From assembly GCA_036267355.1 (NCBI GenBank), contig DATAWG010000065.1, positions 1 through 64,000 of the forward strand: DNA of 64,000 nt, in the 5' to 3' direction. This DNA is from Pirellulales bacterium. Its GTDB lineage: Bacteria; Planctomycetota; Planctomycetia; Pirellulales; DATAWG01. Made by a program: the position numbers and the translations under genes. Below are positions 16,144 to 24,771 of the stretch, in pieces. How positions within the stretch are numbered: the first letter of the stretch is position 1; the number at the start of each line of letters is the position of its first letter. The notes beneath the pieces are model-generated. The model did not search any database, had not been told where the DNA came from, and saw only the letters and a list, made by a program, of their open reading frames with translations.

Positions 16144-18048
16144 ATGACCCTGCTCTCCATTGCGCCTGCCGACGCCGCTCACGAACAGCGCGATCGAACG
16201 TCCGAACCGATCAACCCGCTTCGCTGGCCAAGCTTCGGTCCGCCGATGCGGCGCTGGGCAACGGCGCTCAATGTGATTGGACTGCTGCTGTTGGCGGTCG
16301 TGTGCCGATGCCGCGATCTGGGAAACCTGCCGGGCGTCAATGGGGATGAGGCGTGGTACGGGGTTCAAGCCGAATTGCTTCTCCACGATCGGCCGATTCC
16401 GTGGCGAACGCCGAGCGGCAACTTGCTCAATCCGCTGTTCTTCGTGCCGCAATTAGCGATCCACGCCATTTTCAAACCATCGTTCGTGGTGTTGCGCAGC
16501 ACGGCAGTGTTCAGCGGGCTGGCGGCCTTGGTGCTCAATTTCTGGCTCTGCCGACGCGTCTTTGGCCGCAGGATGGCGATCATTTCGACAACCGTATTGG
16601 CGGCGCTGCCGATCGATATTGCGTATAGTCGGTTGGCTTGGGACGCCAGCCAATCGCTTTTGGCAGCGTTGCCTTGCGTCTACTTGCCGCTTTGGGCAAT
16701 CGTCGACGCTCGGCGAAAGATCCGGCTGAGCCTTGCAACCGTCGCGGCCTTGCTGCTGGCGATCCTCATTCATCCGACAAACCTTTTTATTGCACCGATT
16801 GCGATTACGTGTTTGGGGTATGCTTGGCGGAGCAAATTAGTTCCGGCCGCCCGACGAGTCGCGGCGTTTCGACCGGGCTCTCGCCGTAGCGTTGCATGGA
16901 GCGCCGCAGCGGCAATTCTCGTCGTGATCGCTGGATCGATGGTGGTTCAACGATCGGCGGGGCGCATGGCGTGGCTCGAAACCCCGCTTGCGCGAGGTGC
17001 AAACATCTCGCAATACGGCGAATTTCTCATGAATTTCGGCCGTTTGTTCTCGGGGGCCACCGAATACGAATATATTTCGGGTGCCATCGGAGCGTCCGGA
17101 TCCAACGCTTCGGCGCAGGACCCGGTACGCTGGCAATACGTGCCCTATGACTTAGCCGCCTGGATCGTGGGCGGCTCGATCCTCTGGGGAATAGCCGGCG
17201 CAATACGCCAGGAACGGCCCGAATCGACTTGCTTGTGTCTTGGATACGGAGCGAGCCTGATCGGTTTTTTCCTCGTGGCAGGGCCGGGTGCGCTTGCTCC
17301 CGGTGTCGAACGGTACGCCATCTGGATGATCGCTCCGGCAGCCATCCTCGCGTCGATTGCAATTGGATCATGGCAGGATCGCGGCGGCCGCGCGGCGGCG
17401 ATCGCAACGAGCGGCGCGATCGTGATCGGATGGTTGCTGTTGCTCGGTTTTCAAACGAATTGCCTCGATTTCATGCACGATTCCGGCGGTAATTCGCATC
17501 GAACGTTTCGCACCGCGGCGATCGAGCCAAAGCAAGCTGCGCTCGAGCAAATCATCGCCAAAAGCGAGCCGGGAAAGCCCGTGCGGATCGTCACCAGCGA
17601 ATGGTGGACTTATTGGCCGATGCGCTATCTGAGCTTCGCCGAGGACTCAAGCAGGGGCGGGCAGATCTCGGTCGAACAGCGGACAAGCGCCGCTGAACAA
17701 GCATTGATTCTCTCCGCGGGCGAACTTGATCGTGGTCAGCTTTGGTTTGTCGAGTTCACCGACACCGCGGCCTGCAAGGCGCTGTGGCAAGCGGCCCGGA
17801 ACGCCCGGTTGCCGCTTCGGGAAACAACGATCGTCGATTTTGCCGGCCGGCCGATTCTATCGCTCTTCCTCGTGGATTCCGCCGCGGATGGCCCGGCAAA
17901 CGTCGGCGAAAATTCAGAGTCGCCGGGCAGACTGCATTTCGCCCGCCAATCACGACATCCGATTGTCGAGAAAAAAATTAAAGAACTTGATTTGACAAGC
18001 CGCGTGTCCGAACTACGTTTCCTTAGCGGGAACGACGATCGCAGTTGA
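16144..18048 (+). CDS. Family 39-type membrane glycosyltransferase (ArnT/PMT-like)
   Basis: About 634 residues. The first periplasmic loop after the N-terminal helix has GVNGDEAWYGVQAELLLHD; the Asp-Glu pair is the catalytic/metal motif of GT-C enzymes of the ArnT/PMT_2 group. Around nine to ten further transmembrane segments follow (for instance RRMAIISTTVLAALPIDIAY and ATVAALLLAILIHPTNLFI). The C-terminal 170 residues form a soluble domain with SEWWTYWPMRYLSF. Such enzymes move a sugar from a polyprenyl-phosphate donor to an envelope acceptor. The divergent neighbours include the GT2 enzyme able to make such donors. The start at 16144 is preferred over the in-frame 16087; no strong Shine-Dalgarno sequence is seen. 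Confidence 0.82.
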   Translation: MTLLSIAPADAAHEQRDRTSEPINPLRWPSFGPPMRRWATALNVIGLLLLAVVCRCRDLGNLPGVNGDEAWYGVQAELLLHDRPIPWRTPSGNLLNPLFFVPQLAIHAIFKPSFVVLRSTAVFSGLAALVLNFWLCRRVFGRRMAIISTTVLAALPIDIAYSRLAWDASQSLLAALPCVYLPLWAIVDARRKIRLSLATVAALLLAILIHPTNLFIAPIAITCLGYAWRSKLVPAARRVAAFRPGSRRSVAWSAAAAILVVIAGSMVVQRSAGRMAWLETPLARGANISQYGEFLMNFGRLFSGATEYEYISGAIGASGSNASAQDPVRWQYVPYDLAAWIVGGSILWGIAGAIRQERPESTCLCLGYGASLIGFFLVAGPGALAPGVERYAIWMIAPAAILASIAIGSWQDRGGRAAAIATSGAIVIGWLLLLGFQTNCLDFMHDSGGNSHRTFRTAAIEPKQAALEQIIAKSEPGKPVRIVTSEWWTYWPMRYLSFAEDSSRGGQISVEQRTSAAEQALILSAGELDRGQLWFVEFTDTAACKALWQAARNARLPLRETTIVDFAGRPILSLFLVDSAADGPANVGENSESPGRLHFARQSRHPIVEKKIKELDLTSRVSELRFLSGNDDRS

Positions 18049-18268
18049 TCGACGCAACCGACACGGCCTTCGGGCTGTGGTAAAGCACCGATTGAGTCGC
18101 GACATCCGCCAACTCATCCGGCACGATTCGTCCGGTGCAATGTTTTTGGTCTGCTCTTCGAGATCATTTGTTTGCGTTTACTTGGGTTCTGCCATTCGAC
18201 TCCTGGTCATCGCCGAGTGGATTGGCGACATCCGGCCGAACCCGCTTACTTTGTCACAACGGTAGTTC

Positions 18269-18295
18269 GCCGGCCGGTTTGGCTTGCCGGCCGGC
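18269..18295 (+). promoter_or_regulatory. Hairpin just upstream of flp1
   Basis: GCCGGCCGG (18269-18277) pairs perfectly with CCGGCCGGC (18287-18295) around a 9-base loop. It ends about 12 bases before the GGAGGAGGG ribosome-binding site of flp1. It is one of three strong hairpins flanking the two pilin genes and may stabilise the mRNA 5' end; this is inference. Confidence 0.6.
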
Positions 18296-18317
18296 TACCG
18301 AATGTTGGAGGAGGGCC

Positions 18318-18497
18318 ATGAAGAGTTTTGCTTTGAAACTGCGTAAGTTCCTTGTGTCGGAAGATGGGCCCACCGCGGTCGAATATGCGGTGATGCTGGC
18401 CCTGATCGTGATCGTGTGCCTGAGTGCGATCAGCACGTTGGGCACGAATGCCAAGACGACCTTCACGAACGTCGGCAACTCGGTGGCTGGCAGCTAG
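18318..18497 (+). CDS. flp: Flp-type (type IVb) pilin 1
   Basis: 59 residues, with GGAGGAGGG 3 bases before the ATG region as ribosome-binding site. The basic leader MKSFALKLRKFLVSEDG is followed by PTAVEYAVMLALIVIVCLSA, the Flp signature with cleavage after Gly, Glu at +5 and Tyr at +6. The mature pilin is only about 42 residues, typical of Tad pilins. It opens the Tad locus and would be processed by the A24 peptidase at 19166. It is closely similar to flp2 at 18728. Confidence 0.93.
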   Translation: MKSFALKLRKFLVSEDGPTAVEYAVMLALIVIVCLSAISTLGTNAKTTFTNVGNSVAGS

Positions 18498-18604
18498 ATC
18501 AACGGTTCGTCCGACCCAGGCAGGTTCGTCGTTCGGCACGCAGCCTGGGCCGACGTGCAAGTCGCGGTTGCCGCGCGGTGCGGCAGCCAACGTGTTGTGT
18601 TTGA

Positions 18605-18638
18605 GCCGCTGGCCGGCCGACGTTCGGCCGGCAGCGGC
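18605..18638 (+). promoter_or_regulatory. Strong hairpin between flp1 and flp2
   Basis: A stem of 15 pairs with one bulged G (GCCGCTGGCCGGCCGA against TCGGCCGGCAGCGGC) and a 3-base loop. No T-tract follows, so it is more likely an mRNA-stabilising or attenuating structure than a terminator. Confidence 0.65.
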
Positions 18639-18727
18639 GATGATTCGAACGAGTTTCCATTAAATATCGGCGGATCGATTGCCGGCCTTCAGGACGGACA
18701 AAAAGCCGCCCCATTCGGAGAATTGAT

Positions 18728-18904
18728 ATGAAGAATTTTGCCTCGAAAGTGCGTCGTTTCATGGTCTCGGAAGACGGTCCCACCGCGGTCGAATATGCCG
18801 TGATGCTGGCCCTGATCGTCATCGTCTGCCTGAGTGCGATCAGCACCTTGGGCACCAACGCCAAGACGACCTTCCTCAACATCGGATCGTCGGTTTCCAG
18901 CTAG
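18728..18904 (+). CDS. flp: Flp-type (type IVb) pilin 2
   Basis: 58 residues, with GGAG upstream of the ATG at 18728. The leader MKNFASKVRRFMVSEDG and the segment PTAVEYAVMLALIVIVCLSA are followed by ISTLGTNAKTTFLNIGSSVS. It is the same as flp1 over the whole hydrophobic core and differs mainly in the leader and the last ten residues, so it is a recent tandem duplicate. Two pilin copies are common in Tad loci. Confidence 0.93.
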   Translation: MKNFASKVRRFMVSEDGPTAVEYAVMLALIVIVCLSAISTLGTNAKTTFLNIGSSVSS

Positions 18905-18926
18905 TTCGCGTATGCTTCGCCCCGCG

Positions 18927-18962
18927 CAGGCTGCAATTCCGGCTTGTCCGGTTTGCAGCCTG
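18927..18962 (+). promoter_or_regulatory. Hairpin after flp2
   Basis: CAGGCTGCAA (18927-18936) pairs perfectly with TTGCAGCCTG (18953-18962). The loop can form a second CCGG/CCGG stem. There is no T-tract. Its position, 23 bases after the flp2 stop, would suit attenuation of readthrough or protection of abundant pilin mRNA. Confidence 0.65.
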
Positions 18963-18997
18963 TCGCTCGGCGGAAGCACGGCCAACTTAAAGGCGGT

Positions 18998-19074
18998 CAG
19001 GCTACACGCTACAGGCTACAGGCTTCAGGATGCAGGCAACCAATCAGCCTGTGGCCTTCAGCCCGTAGCCTTCA
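18998..19074. repeat. Imperfect palindromic repeat, CTACAGGCTTCAG family
   Basis: The left part has GGCTACACGCTACAGGCTAC and AGGCTTCAGGATGCAGG. The right part has the complementary order, AGCCTGTGGCCTTCAGCCCG then TAGCCTTCAG. A shorter relative lies at about 5180-5213. It lies between flp2 and the peptidase gene. Confidence 0.55.
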
Positions 19075-19165
19075 GTCTTTTGATGCTCCATGACCTATGC
19101 TTTCCATGTCCATTGACCTGCGGGTCAACCTCCGATTCCCATAACCCGAGCCTGGAAAGCTAGCC

Positions 19166-19738
19166 ATGTTCAACCATTCGGCAACCGCGAGCGATCTGAT
19201 GCACCACTGGAATATTTGGCTTGTGACGGTCACGTTGATCGTGGCCGCGGTGATCGATGGCATGAAACTGAAGGTGCCGAACTGGCTGACGCTGCCGATG
19301 ATCGTCAGCGGATGGATTTTCAATTTTGCCGTCGGCGGATGGGCCGGACTCGGCTGGAGCATGGTGGGCATGGCTGTCGGATTGGCCCTGCTTCTGCCGG
19401 CCAATATCATCGGCGGTATGGGAGAGGGTGACGTGAAATTACTGGCAGGCGTCGGCGCCTGGGTGCTACCGGAGACGACGTTTTACGCATTCTGCTGGTC
19501 GGCCGTGATCGGTGGAGTCATTGCCGTGGCAATGATTCTGTGGCGGGGCGGCTGGCGCAAGCATCGCGATCAATTCCTGATGATCTATAGCGAGATCATG
19601 ACGATCGGCAATCCGTCGGAGCTGTCGGCGATTGCCGCGGAGCGGAAGAGTTCGATGTTGCTACTGCCCTATGGCATTCCGATCGCCATTGGCACGATCG
19701 CCTATTTCGCTTGGACCGGCATGCTTGGGCTGTTGTAG
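19166..19738 (+). CDS. cpaA: Prepilin peptidase, A24 family (TadV/CpaA)
   Basis: 190 residues with about five to six membrane segments. The two catalytic aspartates of the A24 family are visible: one in AAVIDGMKLKVPNWLT and one in the GMGEGDVKLLAG motif (GxGD-type). It has no N-terminal methylase domain and no zinc-finger cysteines, as expected for the short TadV/CpaA type that processes Flp pilins. The C-terminal region after WRKHRDQFL is a longer cytoplasmic loop with a last helix (YGIPIAIGTIAYFAW). The start is weakly marked (GGAAAG upstream). Confidence 0.9.
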   Translation: MFNHSATASDLMHHWNIWLVTVTLIVAAVIDGMKLKVPNWLTLPMIVSGWIFNFAVGGWAGLGWSMVGMAVGLALLLPANIIGGMGEGDVKLLAGVGAWVLPETTFYAFCWSAVIGGVIAVAMILWRGGWRKHRDQFLMIYSEIMTIGNPSELSAIAAERKSSMLLLPYGIPIAIGTIAYFAWTGMLGLL

Positions 19739-20127
19739 TTGCGAAGTCGAAATTTTGTTTCCGATAGCGGCGACAGCGTACGAACGTGAGCGGATAGGCT
19801 GGAGAAATTCTGCCGATTGTGCCGAACAAATCGAGTGATGTCGCTGCGCTCGCGGATAGGAAACACTCGCGCGACGGCTAAGCGATGCGAGCAGCGGCCG
19901 TCCACGGTTAACGAAGATGACGAGGATGCGGCGCCTGCGGCTTTTGATAAAGCCGGATGGCTGCGCAAGCCAATCTAAATAGTGGAAGTTGGAAGAAGGA
20001 AGCGGTCTGCTGGCAAACGGATTGCCTGGCGGACCGATTCGTCCGGCCGAACCCCCGTTCGACCGAGCTCTTGTGATTCTGCGGTTTCCGAACTTCCGTC
20101 CGGCATGCCGGCGAAGAAGGAGCGACG
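19739..20127. other. 389-bp spacer inside the Tad locus
   Basis: No gene is supported. Small open frames are not protein-like. The only local signal is the AAGGAG ribosome-binding site of cpaB near 20117. An additional promoter could lie here, but I could not identify one. Confidence 0.5.
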
Positions 20128-21216
20128 ATGCGTTCCAAAACAATGCTTCTACTCGTGCTCGCGCTAGGCTGCGGGCTTGTTGCGTCGGTCGGCATTAGTC
20201 AGATGCTTCAGAAGACCGACGCCCCCGCCGGCGACACTTCGCCCGTTTGGGTTGTAAAGACCGATATCAAGCGGAACGATGCGCTCACGGTCCAGAATCT
20301 GAATCTGGAACAATGGCCCAAGGAAAAAATCCCACCAGGAGCGCTCGGCAAGCTGGAAGAAATCGAGGGCAAGCGGGCTCGGGTGAACCTGTATGCGGGC
20401 GAAGCCGTCCTCGACAAAAAACTGCTAACCAAAGACGAACTGACGGCGTCATGGAAGATTCCGAAGGACTTCCGGCTGTATACAGTGCAGGGCGATCCGC
20501 TGAGCTCCCAGGGCGGACTCTTGCATCCGGACGATCGGGTCGACGTGTTGGTGTTCGTCGCGAAGGCCAACGGCATTGCCATGACTGGCGCCAAGACGAT
20601 CTTGCAAGATATTCGCGTCTTTGCCGTGAATGACCAAGTGCAAACCACGGATGATAAGGCGGCCGAATCGATCGCCGCGAAGACGGTCACGCTGCTGGTA
20701 ACTCCGAGTCAAGCCGAAAAGCTCGTCCTCGCCAGCGAAATCGGGAAAATCAAGCTTGTCATGCGCAGTGGCGATGATAGCGGCGCCATCGGCCGCGACG
20801 GGGTGACGATGAACGACTTGTTTACCCCGGAGAAAGCAGACCGCGATCATGAAGACATGAATCCGCCGGCGAATGCCAAGCCCGGACTCACCGCGCTCTT
20901 GAATCAGCAAATTCAGCAGCCGACCGCTGCGTCCCCGGCGCCACAGCCGGAGCAAATCGCGCCGCCGGAGACATTTGCGATGCAAGTGATCCGCGGAACT
21001 GAAATCACCGAAGCGGATTTTCGCCGCAAGATCGACGACCCCACGCACTGGGAAAACGCCAGTTCAACCGTGATCAGCGGTGGATCGCAATCGCCGTCGG
21101 AGCCGGACGCCTCGCTCCCGGTCACGGGCAACAACACGCTGAAATTGCCCCCGATGGGGCCGAAGGCCAACGATACGAAGCCAGGACCCTCGCCAAGCGG
21201 CAGCGGACGCACTTAG
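20128..21216 (+). CDS. cpaB: Flp pilus assembly protein CpaB (RcpC)
   Basis: 362 residues; AAGGAG precedes the ATG. An N-terminal helix (MLLLVLALGCGLVASVGI) anchors a periplasmic protein. The SAF-like domain follows (VWVVKTDIKRNDALTVQNL and AGEAVLDKKLLTKDE), then the RcpC/CpaB core (HPDDRVDVLVFVAKANG, TILQDIRVFAVNDQ, KTVTLLVTPSQAEKLVLAS). The last 140 residues are Pro/Gln-rich, with VIRGTEITEADF, and look disordered. CpaB is thought to work with the secretin in the periplasm. It lies 81 bp upstream of the secretin gene. Confidence 0.93.
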   Translation: MRSKTMLLLVLALGCGLVASVGISQMLQKTDAPAGDTSPVWVVKTDIKRNDALTVQNLNLEQWPKEKIPPGALGKLEEIEGKRARVNLYAGEAVLDKKLLTKDELTASWKIPKDFRLYTVQGDPLSSQGGLLHPDDRVDVLVFVAKANGIAMTGAKTILQDIRVFAVNDQVQTTDDKAAESIAAKTVTLLVTPSQAEKLVLASEIGKIKLVMRSGDDSGAIGRDGVTMNDLFTPEKADRDHEDMNPPANAKPGLTALLNQQIQQPTAASPAPQPEQIAPPETFAMQVIRGTEITEADFRRKIDDPTHWENASSTVISGGSQSPSEPDASLPVTGNNTLKLPPMGPKANDTKPGPSPSGSGRT

Positions 21217-21297
21217 TTGACTGTTCGAGCGAATGGTCTGACGACCAAACCCGCCCGCGCGGCATCACCGCCGGCGGCACGATAAGGAAGGACACGG

Positions 21298-22980
21298 ATG
21301 TTCAAGCACTGCTCGCGGCGGTTTTGCACCGGCCTACTGGCGATCTCGGCACTGACGTCGGCTTGGCTGACCGGGTTGGCCCAGGCGGCTGATCCCCCGC
21401 TGACTCCCCTTTCGCCCCCCGTGATTCACAAGGTCCAATCGGCCAACGATCGATTGGAGATGACCGTCAACTCCAGCCGATTGTTGACGCTCGACCAGAA
21501 GATTCCTCGCGCGCAGGTCAATAACAAGGACATCGCCGACCTCACGCCGCTTGCGCCAAATGTCATTCAGATCTTCGCCAAGAAAGCGGGCGTAACGCAG
21601 GTCAATCTGTGGGACGAACACGACCAGATCTTTTCCGTCGATGTGGTCGTGGTCGGCGATGCCCGCGAGTTGAGCCTGCTTCTGCAATCGCAGTTCCCGC
21701 ACGCGGCAATTAAGGTCCAGCCCTCGGCGAACAGCGTCATCCTCTCGGGCTTCGTTCCCGAGCCGGAGCAGGTCACGCAAATCGTCAAGATCGCCGAGGA
21801 CTACTATCCGAAGGTGATCAACGCGTTGCGCGTCGGCGGCGTGCAGGAGATCATGCTGCACGTCAAAGTGTTTGAAGTGTCGCGAACGAAATTACGGAAC
21901 CTCGGGTTCGACTTTACCCATTCCAACGGAGGCAGTTTCTTCGGCTCCAGCATCAGCGGCCTGCTCGATGCGGGCAAGGAGACAACCGGGAGCGCGATCA
22001 CCAGCGGCGCCGCGAACGATCTGGCCGGCGACACGATGCGATTTGGCATTGTCAGCGGGTCGGGCAATACGGCGTTTTTCGGCTTCATCGACGCCATGCG
22101 AAAATATAGCTTGGCGAAGGTGATCGCCGAACCGACGCTCGTGACCATGAGCGGCCGGCCGGCGAAGTTCAACGACGGCGGCGAAATCCCGATCCTCGAG
22201 CCGGGTGGTCTTGGAACCACGACCATCGATTGGAAGAACTTCGGCACGGAAATCGATTTCGTCCCGATCGTTTATGGCAATGGAGGATTGCGACTCGAAG
22301 TGAAGCCGCGGGTCACTCAGCTCGACTACAGCATCGGCGTCACCATCCCTGGATCGACATCGGTCACTCCCGGCTTGGACGTGCGCGAAGTCGACACCGG
22401 CGTCGAGATGAGGCCGGGCCAAACGCTCGCAATCGCCGGGCTGCTTTATAAGGAAGTGGATTACACGAATACGGGCATTCCGGTGCTGGCCGACCTACCG
22501 TGGTTCGGCGCCGCGTTTCGCAGCACCAGCGAACAGGTGAACGAGAAAGAACTGTTGATTCTCGTGACGCCCGAATTGGTGGACGCGATGAACCCAGGCG
22601 AAGTGCCGCCCTGCGAGCCGGGTAGCTGCAGCGTCAGCCCGAACGATGCGCAGTTTTATGGCCGCGGGTATCCGGAGGTGCCGGCTTGCGGACCGTGCGG
22701 AGCCAACTGGTGTGGCTCGGCGGCGTGTGCGCCAAACGGGGTTGAAGGGGTGATCCCTCCGCCCGGAAAGCCCATCACCCCGGCGCCGGCCTACGACGGT
22801 CCTCGATCGTCGTCCGACACCGGCTCGGTTCCGTTGGACCCGAATCAGCCGATTCTCTTCACGCCGTCCAGTCCGTCCAATCGCGCCAACCCGCAAAATG
22901 GTCCGGCAGGAAGCGCCGCGTCTCGCGGCGAGCAAGCGCCGGGATTCGTTGGTCCGATCGGTTATGACGTACTTAATTGA
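21298..22980 (+). CDS. cpaC: Tad secretin (CpaC/RcpA) with Cys-rich C-terminal tail
   Basis: 560 residues; a signal peptide ending AQAAD is preceded by GATAAGGAAGG. Residues about 55-115 form the pilus N-terminal domain (RLLTLDQKIPRAQVNNKDIA, GVTQVNLWDE). A BON-like segment follows (IKVQPSANSVILSGFVPEPE). The secretin domain spans about 180-432, with VIAEPTLVTMSGRPAKF, GGEIPILEPGG, VREVDTGVEMRPGQTLAIAG and ELLILVTPELVDAM. It forms the outer-membrane channel of the pilus. The 128-residue tail after the secretin domain is unusual: it has paired cysteines (CEPGSC, CGPCGANWCGSAAC) and a Pro/Ser-rich end. Confidence 0.93.
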   Translation: MFKHCSRRFCTGLLAISALTSAWLTGLAQAADPPLTPLSPPVIHKVQSANDRLEMTVNSSRLLTLDQKIPRAQVNNKDIADLTPLAPNVIQIFAKKAGVTQVNLWDEHDQIFSVDVVVVGDARELSLLLQSQFPHAAIKVQPSANSVILSGFVPEPEQVTQIVKIAEDYYPKVINALRVGGVQEIMLHVKVFEVSRTKLRNLGFDFTHSNGGSFFGSSISGLLDAGKETTGSAITSGAANDLAGDTMRFGIVSGSGNTAFFGFIDAMRKYSLAKVIAEPTLVTMSGRPAKFNDGGEIPILEPGGLGTTTIDWKNFGTEIDFVPIVYGNGGLRLEVKPRVTQLDYSIGVTIPGSTSVTPGLDVREVDTGVEMRPGQTLAIAGLLYKEVDYTNTGIPVLADLPWFGAAFRSTSEQVNEKELLILVTPELVDAMNPGEVPPCEPGSCSVSPNDAQFYGRGYPEVPACGPCGANWCGSAACAPNGVEGVIPPPGKPITPAPAYDGPRSSSDTGSVPLDPNQPILFTPSSPSNRANPQNGPAGSAASRGEQAPGFVGPIGYDVLN

Positions 22981-23208
22981 AGACCGAAGCACGACAGCGA
23001 ACCTGCAGTGGAACTTGCCGGCGGCGACAATTCATGTTCGACCTCCGGCGCTAAGCTATGGTTGTAGGACTCGCCGCGGGTTGCCGGGCTGGCTAGCGCT
23101 GTTTGCCCGGCAATCGCCAGTCCGCGAAAATTCGGCCCACGATCGAATCCGACGGAACGATTCGGCGGCTCATTTCGCAAACGCGAATCGCCACCGGTGC
23201 AATCCAAC

Positions 23209-24426
23209 ATGAGCAACGTCCTAAGACTAGCGATCGTCGATCCCAGCGACTCCTCTCGGGAGTCGCTGAAGGCGATCTTGTTGGGACTGGAGATGGTCTG
23301 GCTCGAGGCCGAGTGCTCGCGTTACGAATTCTTTGCCGATGTCGTAGCCCAAACGCATCCGGATATCGGCTTGGTGGTGCTCGACAACGATCCAGATAAA
23401 GCACTTTCGCTGGTCAGCCAGCTTTCGGAAGCTTCGCCGCAATGCAGTGTGCTGGTCGTCAGCGGCTCGAGCGATGGCGGATTGATCTTGCGAGCGATGC
23501 GTGCCGGGGCGAAAGAATTCCTTCCCAAGCCGGTTCGGATCGAGGATTTGGTCTCGGCGCTCGAGCGGATTCGCGAGCGGCGATTTGGCCGCGGCGACGT
23601 TCGCACGCGAGGCAGCACAGTAATTGCCGTTGCAGGCGCGGCGGGTGGCGTCGGCACGACAAGTCTGGCGGTGAATCTCGGCTGTGCGTTGGCACGGGAT
23701 CCGCAGTATTCGGTCGCGCTCGTGGACCTCGATCTCAGCCTCGGCGATGCCGACGTGTTTCTCGACACGATCCCCGATTACACGCTGGTGGATGTGGCGC
23801 AGAACGTCACGCGCCTCGATTTCACGTTGCTCAAACGATCGCTGACGAAACACTCTTCGGGCCTGTTTCTCTTGCCGCGGCCGGTTCAACTGGAAGACGC
23901 GAAGCTCGTCACGCCCGACGACCTGCAGCGCGTCATCGGGCTGTTGAAGGCCACATTCACGCATTTGATCCTCGATCTGTCGAAGTCGTATAGCCCGCTC
24001 GACATGGTCGCGATGCAAACGGCGAATCACGTGCTTCTCACGACGCAACTCGATTTACCCTGCCTGCGCAACGTCGTGCGGTTAATGATGTCGTTCGGCG
24101 AAATCGAAGGGCTGAAAGACAAGATCAAAATCATCGTCAACCGGGCGGGGCTCGATTCGGGCCAAATCAGCCTCAAGAAAGCCCAGGAAACCATCGGCCG
24201 CGATATCTTCTGGCAATTGCCGAACGAATACCGGACGATGGTCGAGGTGCGCAACAACGGTGTGCCGCTCATCGAGCAGGCGCCGAAGGCCGCCATCACG
24301 CAATCGATCGTCGAGCTAGCCGAGGCAATCATCGGCGATGCCAAGCAGCCTGCGGCCGCCGAAACGGCCGGAAAATCCGGCACATCCCGATGGCTCAGCT
24401 TCTTCGGCGGCAAGCCAAAGAGCTGA
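23209..24426 (+). CDS. cpaE: Pilus localisation ATPase CpaE/TadZ
   Basis: 405 residues from ATG 23209 (GTG at 23197 in frame is an alternative). Residues 1-125 are a receiver-like domain with the phospho-acceptor position Asp59 (VVLDND), VVSGSS and Lys107 (LPKPVR). From about 136 a MinD/ParA-type ATPase follows: AGAAGGVGTTSLAVN is a deviant Walker A lacking the usual lysines, and VALVDLDLSLGDADVFLD is Walker A'/B. This order and the atypical Walker A are typical of TadZ/CpaE proteins, which place the pilus at the cell pole. It lies between the secretin and the CpaF ATPase. Confidence 0.9.
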   Translation: MSNVLRLAIVDPSDSSRESLKAILLGLEMVWLEAECSRYEFFADVVAQTHPDIGLVVLDNDPDKALSLVSQLSEASPQCSVLVVSGSSDGGLILRAMRAGAKEFLPKPVRIEDLVSALERIRERRFGRGDVRTRGSTVIAVAGAAGGVGTTSLAVNLGCALARDPQYSVALVDLDLSLGDADVFLDTIPDYTLVDVAQNVTRLDFTLLKRSLTKHSSGLFLLPRPVQLEDAKLVTPDDLQRVIGLLKATFTHLILDLSKSYSPLDMVAMQTANHVLLTTQLDLPCLRNVVRLMMSFGEIEGLKDKIKIIVNRAGLDSGQISLKKAQETIGRDIFWQLPNEYRTMVEVRNNGVPLIEQAPKAAITQSIVELAEAIIGDAKQPAAAETAGKSGTSRWLSFFGGKPKS

Positions 24427-24771
24427 TCGGACCAGCGAAATCATGTGCCGGCTAAAAAATCGCTCCGATTGCAACGCCCGCTTCGCATTCGAACACTAGC
24501 CCGAAGCGTTAGCGAGGGATGCGCCGCCAAAAGACGTCGCATCCATTCTTCGTCCTCACTCCGCTAATTTGTTCGGTGCACTCGGGTGCCACTACTGATG
24601 GGCAACCCGGTAGCGCGAAGCACCGACCGTTACCGCGGCAATTGGCTCGGTGCCCCCATCTCAAACCCATAAGCTATGGTTCTTCGGGGCGAGGTTTGCC
24701 GACATGCGGGCCCAAACCGCGCGATCTCCGCTCGACAATTCACCGAATCGATTATCAGGACGGACGCCGCT
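24427..24771. other. 345-bp spacer between cpaE and cpaF with a family C repeat
   Basis: No gene. A single copy of the CTAGCCCGAAGCGTTAGCGA-type repeat occurs at 24496-24519; its palindromic relative is at 53360-53418. The frame of cpaF stays open back to 24676, but that part has no protein-like sequence. Confidence 0.55.
24496..24519. repeat. Repeat family C, single arm
   Basis: CTAGCCCGAAGCGTTAGCGA followed by GGGA. The reverse complement of this word forms the left arm of the repeat at 53360-53418. Confidence 0.6.
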
